Made by a program: the position numbers and the translations under genes. A DNA stretch of 33,705 nucleotides from positions 384,928-418,632 of the forward strand of contig BFEA01000722.1 in the NCBI GenBank assembly GCA_003427395.1, in the 5' to 3' direction. This DNA is from Chara braunii. Its lineage: Eukaryota; Streptophyta; Charophyceae; Charales; Characeae. Positions 29,076 through 33,705 of the stretch are shown here, piece by piece (position 1 is the first letter of the stretch; each line of letters begins with the position of its first letter). The notes under the pieces were generated by a model, which was not told where the DNA came from, ran no database searches, and saw only the letters and a list, made by a program, of their open reading frames with translations.

Positions 29076-30295
29076 TGGTCTTAGGGTCGAGACTCGAAAG
29101 AGGTTACTCAACTAAGTTAAATATAGAACATATCCCACTAAAATTATTCCGACACTCATCATGTGAGCGCGCATGAGAACCGATTCAGAACAACGACGAT
29201 ACCGAAGAGAGTTTTATTAAACAAATATCCACCTAAAATAAAACATAAATATTTACTTGATAAAACCTTCACATCATAACTCAGGCATTAGCCAATTATC
29301 ACTTCTACTATCAAGGAAGGTACTCCAAGCATGAATCCAAAATGCAGTACAACCCATGATAGATAGCATACACTCACAATATTAATTCACAACATGATAA
29401 GCACAAATTGTTTGTTAGGGTTGTAGCTGAAAAACACGGTATGCCTTAGAAACAATAGCATGAATTTGACTCACCCGCCAGTTATGCAACAAGATAACTC
29501 TCAGAACTACAAGGCAAGAATAGGACTAACAATGAGTAAATAACATGATACAACTGTTACTCCTTCAACTTTAAGTGAAGCATATTGTACAGAGAGGCGG
29601 TGTAATCCTCATGAGATAACATCTTGACTCCAGAGCCCCGCTCTAGAGATCAAGCCTCACCGCAACCCTCTCTGATTCCAGCGCTTGCACCTTACTGAAC
29701 CTATCAAGGTTAGCAAGACAACCGCACTCATACCTATTAAGACAACATGTGACGATCCTGACTTCCTTCGGGAGGAACCACCTTCCACAGAAACGAGTCA
29801 CCCCATTCACCTCTGGTCCCATGCCAGACGTGGGTTTCATGCAAAGTCTATGTCCTGTTGGAAGGCAATCCATACATACATCATCAAACAGGCATCAAAC
29901 AAAATATAATAAAAAGCACACATATGGAGACAACCAAATAAAACTGCTAGACTGGCTTCAGAAATGAAGATAAATTGGGAAAAAAACAACGATTCTTAAT
30001 TAGGGATGAAGGGCTTGACTTAATTTCATGTTCTGCGTTTGGTTCACGCTTCATGTAACAACCACTTGAGCTCTTTCGTCCTTTCAAAGATGAGTTCAAG
30101 TTCTTCATCAGTCGAACCTTCAATAGGTGCAAAACTCACTTACCGAGGATGCCACTGCCTGTGGCTACTTTCTCTTCTTCCGATGCACAGTGTTACATCT
30201 CTCCCAATTCCCTCCTTCATCACCCTCCGTTGTCTTGACATCTCGATATCTACGATTCTGACCATTCTCATCCCGTTTTCCAGCCTCTCCCTTTT
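29076..30295. other. Intronic stretch, mostly unique AT-rich sequence
   Basis: No gene recognised. A TGTGACGATCC motif at about 29748 resembles the start of some plant gypsy LTRs, but no matching end is seen. At 30130-30000 the minus strand keeps short basic/acidic frames that may continue the gag remnant. Confidence 0.35.
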
Positions 30296-30620
30296 CTTTC
30301 ATTCTTGCTTTTCTTGCCTCCTCGCCTCCTTTTCATGTTCTTCCTCTTTCCATTTAGCTGCCTTTGCCTCCTCTTTTAACAGTAGCAACAAAACCAATTC
30401 CTTCACGGGGCCCCAGGATTCACCAGTCCAATGTACCACTGGTGTGCCTTCCATTGATGAAGATGGCCTCATCTGCTCCCATCTCCCTTGGTTTGGTAAC
30501 GTCAGAGGACCTCGTATCTCAAGGTTTGGTCTTCTACCTCGAACCATTGGAGGTCCGCTCGGACCTTCATCTCTCATCTCGCTCAGCCCCGGTCAGAATC
30601 TTCCACACTTACTCTTAAAG
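30296..30620 (-). pseudogene. Probable N-terminal gag remnant (charged coiled coil)
   Basis: The minus-strand frame has a Pro/Arg-rich start (PSGPPMVRGRRP) and a charged helix (LLLLLKEEAKAAKWKEEEHEKEARRQEKQE, in two blocks around Lys-Glu-Glu). This is typical of the N-terminal part of plant gypsy Gag. It lies upstream, in the minus-strand sense, of the gag half at 28-29.1 kb and may be its beginning. Similarity is by composition only. Confidence 0.4.
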
Positions 30621-31180
30621 TGGCCTGTTCTTCCTCCGCACCCCTCCAGAACGGTTTTAACTTGGTAGGTCACTCCTGCCTCGCTTCTGATTACTTGTCG
30701 ACATGATGTTGAAAGACTTGAAACCCTCTCGTCTTCAACTGCACTTGATCAGGGTGTCACTCCTCTTCCAACCACCTAATCGCCTTTGAAGGTTACCAGG
30801 TGCAAAGTCGGGAAGAAATACAAATAATTCACACAAAGCACAATGTACTTTGTAGTTGAAGTCATCAACAATCATCCGACAATATTTTAAATGCATCAAC
30901 AAATATTCGACATCACTCAAGCACTCATCTTGTGCTTTCAAACAGAATAGCACTGTTGTACCCTGAAGCCCGTTACTGACACGGCCGTCTCCTCAGGGTC
31001 AGGACACCACCTGACTTCCACTGTTCAGTCCAGTCGGCAGCTCAGTCCCAGGAAAGTCAGCAGACTTCTGGATGCATAGAAGGCTGACTGTGAACAGCAA
31101 AGGAGGGAGGCGGGGGAGTCCAAGATTGGGAACTGCAACAAATTACGAAAGGCCGGGAGCTGCAAAGCACCAACTGTCTG
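30621..31180. other. Stretch without recognised features
   Basis: A minus-strand frame at 30953-30735 (DECLSDVEYLLMHLKYCR) is faintly gag-like, but too weak to call. Nothing else is seen. Confidence 0.35.
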
Positions 31181-31183
31181 GAA

Positions 31184-31326
31184 GCGCTGTTGCAGTCTTG
31201 TGTGGTCAAGCTTTCAAGTGAGGCTGGAGAGTAGTGAAGTCAACAGCACCCGATGCCATAGCTTAGAGAGAGAGAAGGAGATATCAAGTGAGCGCTGTTG
31301 CAGTCTTGTGTGGTCAAGCTTTCAAG
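31184..31326. repeat. Tandem duplication, 35-bp identical core, 108-bp period
   Basis: GCGCTGTTGCAGTCTTGTGT and the following GGTCAAGCTTTCAAG occur at 31184 and again at 31292 with no mismatch over 35 bp. A CAAGTGAG lies at the joint in both. A short GAGA run lies between. Confidence 0.85.
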
Positions 31327-31476
31327 CTTTCAGTGTACATACATGCATCCTGTTGTTTAAGACTCTGATCTCGGACATCTTCGAATTCTCATAGCTTGCG
31401 TGTTGGTCTCATCTCATGCGTGAGCTGGTGCGAATTTGTGTGTCATGGAACTGTGCAATGCATTGCATTCACTGCA

Positions 31477-31556
31477 ATTGGTATCATCCTTGTGCAGAAG
31501 CCATGGTAATATTCTCGCTTTTGGCATTCCAATTTAGTGGATGTCCTAAAGACCTG
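31477..31556 (-). pseudogene. U6 snRNA-like copy 4, diverged
   Basis: On the minus strand: GTCTTTAGGACATCCACTAAATTGG, then a substituted ACAGAGA region (AAAAGCGAGAATATT), ACCATGGCTTCTGCACAAGGATGATACC. Order and spacing match U6 from the 5' stem to the 3' domain, with roughly 70% identity by eye. It ends 86 bp before the second aldehyde dehydrogenase exon. Confidence 0.7.
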
Positions 31557-31641
31557 GCATCTCAGTCATGAAAGTTTTTTGGAATATGATTTCATCAGTT
31601 TTTTGAACTTTTTTATTTGTTTTGTGTCCTGTGAACGGCAG

Positions 31642-31738
31642 GTGAACGGAGGACCGCTAGTACACCCTTCCAAGTGTGAGGTTGTTTCTGAGCCTCTAGG
31701 TGTTGTACTGGTAATTGGGCCATGGAATTTTCCTATAA
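31642..31738 (+). CDS. ALDH3: Class-3 aldehyde dehydrogenase, exon entering the NAD-binding domain
   Basis: A 97-bp exon lies between acceptor GGCAG (31637-31641) and donor GTAAGC (31739). It encodes 32 residues plus one base. The first 14 residues fill exactly the interval between MAPEK of the previous exon and the conserved VSEPLG; then EPLGVVLVIGPWNFPI follows, the strongly conserved cofactor-binding strand-turn with the W-N-F/Y-P motif of the ALDH superfamily. The previous exon joins in phase 0 (AAG | GTG). The next exon should start two bases into a codon, but no sequence encoding the expected DP-x-x-GA-x-AAGN region was found before the window ends, so the next intron is over 1.9 kb. 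There are no stops or frameshifts in either exon, so the gene looks intact where visible. Confidence 0.9.
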
Positions 31739-32240
31739 GTAAGCTGTTTATCTCCTGCCTTCATTTGCCTTTCCCTTTACTTCATTGCACTCTTGTTATG
31801 ATGATTAGCGTCTCTAAATTGCAGTTTGCACTAACTTCGGATGTTTGAGTAATCCTATTCATAACTTCATGAGGGATGTGTTCAAACTTTCAGCTGGAAA
31901 GTAGTAGTCGAATCATGCAGTCATTAGCATCTGTGCAGATAGTAAGCATTGAGCAGAAAGACAGGCGAGAGGACACTGCTTTCTGTTCTCTGTCATGGTT
32001 ACGTGACCCAGACACCATCCGAACCAGACCTGGAGCTGTGTGTGGATGACGGAAGTGGGGAGAAGAACCACGGATGACGGAAGTGGGGAGAAGAGGCAAA
32101 TGTGGGAAGGAAGAAGAAGAAGAAGAAGCTTGCCTAACTCCGTGCTGACAGAGGTAGGGCAGGTGATATCACAAATGTTCAAAAGTAGATGTTGCCAAAA
32201 TCATTGCTCTTGCAACCTAGAAAGCTATGTGGGTGCCATC
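31739..32240. other. Start of the next aldehyde dehydrogenase intron; 28-bp tandem duplication
   Basis: It begins GTAAGC. GGATGACGGAAGTGGGGAGA is duplicated at 32044 and 32072 (28-bp period), followed by a GAA run. No further exon could be supported. Confidence 0.6.
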
Positions 32241-32242
32241 TC

Positions 32243-33010
32243 CAATCTCTAAGGGTTATCCTTGTGTACGAGATGAAACAAGGTCGCGTCAATCTTCATG
32301 TAGTTGTGGATGAAGCGGTGATGATAGCCTGTCGAGATGAGAAAGGAGCGTTTGTCAATGACATTCGCCGGCTCAGGCCCGTTCCAATCAACGTAGACCT
32401 TGTCCTCTAAAGGGTGACTGCCCGTGGGCATGACAACATTGCCTAAGTACTCGAGCTCTTGCTCAGCAAATTATCGAAGTCGGCGTTGTACTTGACCGGG
32501 CAAAACGGAGATATTCCAAGTGCTCCTCCAATGTACAGCTGTAGACCATGATGTCGTCCAAATAGATCAATACAAACCAATCTAAAACAGCAGGAAGTCG
32601 TGCCATCAAGCCTTTGAAAGTCCTCGGGGGATTGGTGAATCTGAATGACGTAAAAAGCTAAAAACCTACCCAAAATGCCATACCGTGTCTGACTATGGAT
32701 TAATGACAGTCTTGCAGGTGGATATGAATCTGATGGTGGTCAAGCTCCAGGTCCAATTTAGAGAAGTATTGTGCAACACCCAACCACTCGAGAACATCGT
32801 CTTTGCAAGGGAGGGCACCTGCGTTTTACACAATCTCAGCATTAAGCTTGGAGAAATCAATGTGACGGTGGAGGTTGATTAATCAATGCAACGACATGGT
32901 CCTTGTTCTTCTCCCATACGGAGACGACAGAAGTGCCATATGGCGAACCACTAGGACAAATTCGCCAAGATTTCACATTGGGATAAGAGAATCTCCAGCT
33001 CCCCCTCTTT
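32243..33010 (-). pseudogene. Decayed Ty3/gypsy reverse transcriptase
   Basis: Reading down the minus strand: SPYGTSVV-like start (about 32945), DDVLEWLG, FSKLDLELDHHQIHI (about 32770-32720), TNPPRTFKGLMARLP, then FVLIYLDDIM with the catalytic YLDD (32564-32553), LEEHLEYL, LEYLGNVVMPTG and RSFLISTGYHHRFIHNY (to about 32290). The pieces sit in different frames with stops between. This region copies retroelement RNA into DNA in active relatives. It is not part of the gag remnant at 28-30.7 kb, because on the minus strand gag would have to lie at higher coordinates than RT. Confidence 0.82.
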
Positions 33011-33365
33011 CACACAATCAATTCAGCCCTTCAGCAGAGTGGCCACGTTGTCTAGTAAAATCTCATGCATGATTGGTATGCCCTCACTCCGAGAGAGGCC
33101 TATAACATGTCCATGGATGATTCCAAGATGTCCAACACTTGAGGATCCCGAGATGTATCCATTACCAACGAATCTGTTACTGACACCTCATGACGAAAAT
33201 ATGGAACAATCTCTTTGATCTGCTGGCATGCGCAAACAGCTCGAAATGCAGATGGGGAAATCAGGCGGCAGGAAATAGAAAGGTGAGCCCGGTGAGGGGG
33301 AGGTATAGCGCATGAAACAAGTTTCACGAACATATTGAAACAGTTTTCACCTTTGGCAGTAGCCG
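33011..33365. other. Stretch without recognised features
   Basis: Probably more decayed retroelement sequence upstream (minus strand) of the reverse transcriptase, but no motif is clear. Confidence 0.35.
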
Positions 33366-33565
33366 ATGCAGATCCCAGGGGTCGATCCCTTGACCTCAGC
33401 TTACCTGTGTACAGTATCTGCACAGTTCCCTGGAGTTGAACCCGTGACCTGCACGATAGCCAGTGGTAAGTAGGTCGTCGTAGGCTGTAGGCTGTAGGGA
33501 GATTCGAACTGTAGACCTGTAAGGTAGGAGTCCAAGTAGAGTTCAGAGGCCTAGCTGTAGTCCTT
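33366..33565 (-). repeat. Cluster of three tRNA T-arm/anticodon-arm-like motifs
   Basis: Three B-box-like motifs on the minus strand: GGGATCGACCCC (about 33377-33388), GGGTTCAACTC (33443-33433) and AGTTCGAATC (33510-33501). Each is preceded in that sense by AGGTC with 2-4 bases between, and the spacing is about 55-68 bp. A boxes are poor (CTACAGCTAGGCC near 33560 is the best). They look like repeated 3' halves of tRNA-derived sequences. Confidence 0.4.
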
Positions 33566-33705
33566 CTAGAAGGTCGGCAAGTGGTCAAGTGGTGAGTCTA
33601 AGGTAGGCCCACGTTTTCAGACGAAGACAAGTGGCAAGGTCAACAGGTAGGACCTCAGTGCAACTGCACTGAGTCGACGGTACGACTGCCTACAGTCAGC
33701 AGAAG

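Larger units (their letters stand above)
2202..31641 (+). other. Intron of about 29.4 kb in the aldehyde dehydrogenase gene
   Basis: It starts GTAAAG and ends in a pyrimidine-rich TTTGTTTTGTGTCC...GGCAG. The exons on both sides are on the same strand, phase 0 to phase 0, and encode adjoining parts of one conserved protein with the spacing the family has (14 residues between MAPEK and VSEPLG). The intron contains one nearly full LTR retrotransposon, fragments of at least three more, tRNA-like and U6-like repeats and satellite-like arrays. The alternative is a misassembly that happens to place two neighbouring exons correctly, which is less likely. Confidence 0.78.

Noticed and set aside
31820-31850. 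Possible next aldehyde dehydrogenase exon after ATTGCAG at about 31824
   Set aside because: Joined to the previous exon in the required phase it does not encode the conserved region that should follow W-N-F-P, and a stop soon follows in the other frame.
33100-33588. Minus-strand open frame of 162 codons
   Set aside because: It crosses the tRNA-like motif cluster, and no protein family is recognised.

Overview
The window looks like nuclear DNA of a green plant or streptophyte alga. The evidence is GT-AG introns, snRNA U6-like sequences with the plant-type 5' stem-loop, plus-strand exons of a plant-type class-3 aldehyde dehydrogenase, and a chromovirus-like Ty3/gypsy retrotransposon primed by initiator Met-tRNA. 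A repeat-rich charophyte such as Chara would fit, but this is inference and the species cannot be proven here.

The only host gene I can support is the aldehyde dehydrogenase. One 69-bp exon lies at 2133-2201 and the next 97-bp exon at 31642-31738. They join in phase 0 and together read as one uninterrupted ALDH3 segment. The intron between them would be about 29.4 kb and holds nearly everything else in the window. The upstream exon follows directly on a (CT)n microsatellite of about 165 bp, which acts as the polypyrimidine tract of its splice acceptor.

Inside the intron, left to right: minor degenerate repeats (2.5-4.5 kb); a small unrecognised ORF (4.58-4.87 kb); tandem-repeat DNA (5.4-6.8 kb); a decayed minus-strand Ty3/gypsy integrase region (7.1-8.7 kb); the 3' end of another LTR with a primer-binding site (to 9048); a tRNA-like SINE candidate (9.33-9.40 kb); a nearly complete but inactivated Ty3/gypsy element (9889-19244, LTRs about 1.25 kb) inserted in a polypyrimidine tract; degenerate 84-bp repeats (19.7-20.0 kb); GC-rich sequence without recognised genes; three U6 snRNA-like copies in a row (22.38-22.88 kb); two more tRNA-like sequences (23.26 and 24.19 kb); palindromes; a second (CT)n tract; a 165-bp-period satellite-like array (26.37-27.09 kb); decayed minus-strand gag (28.0-30.7 kb) with an intact zinc-knuckle motif; and a fourth, more diverged U6-like copy 86 bp before the second exon. 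Beyond that exon are minus-strand reverse transcriptase remains (32.24-33.01 kb) and a cluster of tRNA T-arm-like motifs (33.37-33.56 kb).

Left of the first exon are the last 250 bp of an LTR related to those of the 9.9-19.2 kb element, a tRNA-like sequence between direct repeats, and a 117-bp tandem duplication. No functional mobile-element gene is visible: all reading frames of retroelement origin are frameshifted, stopped or truncated.
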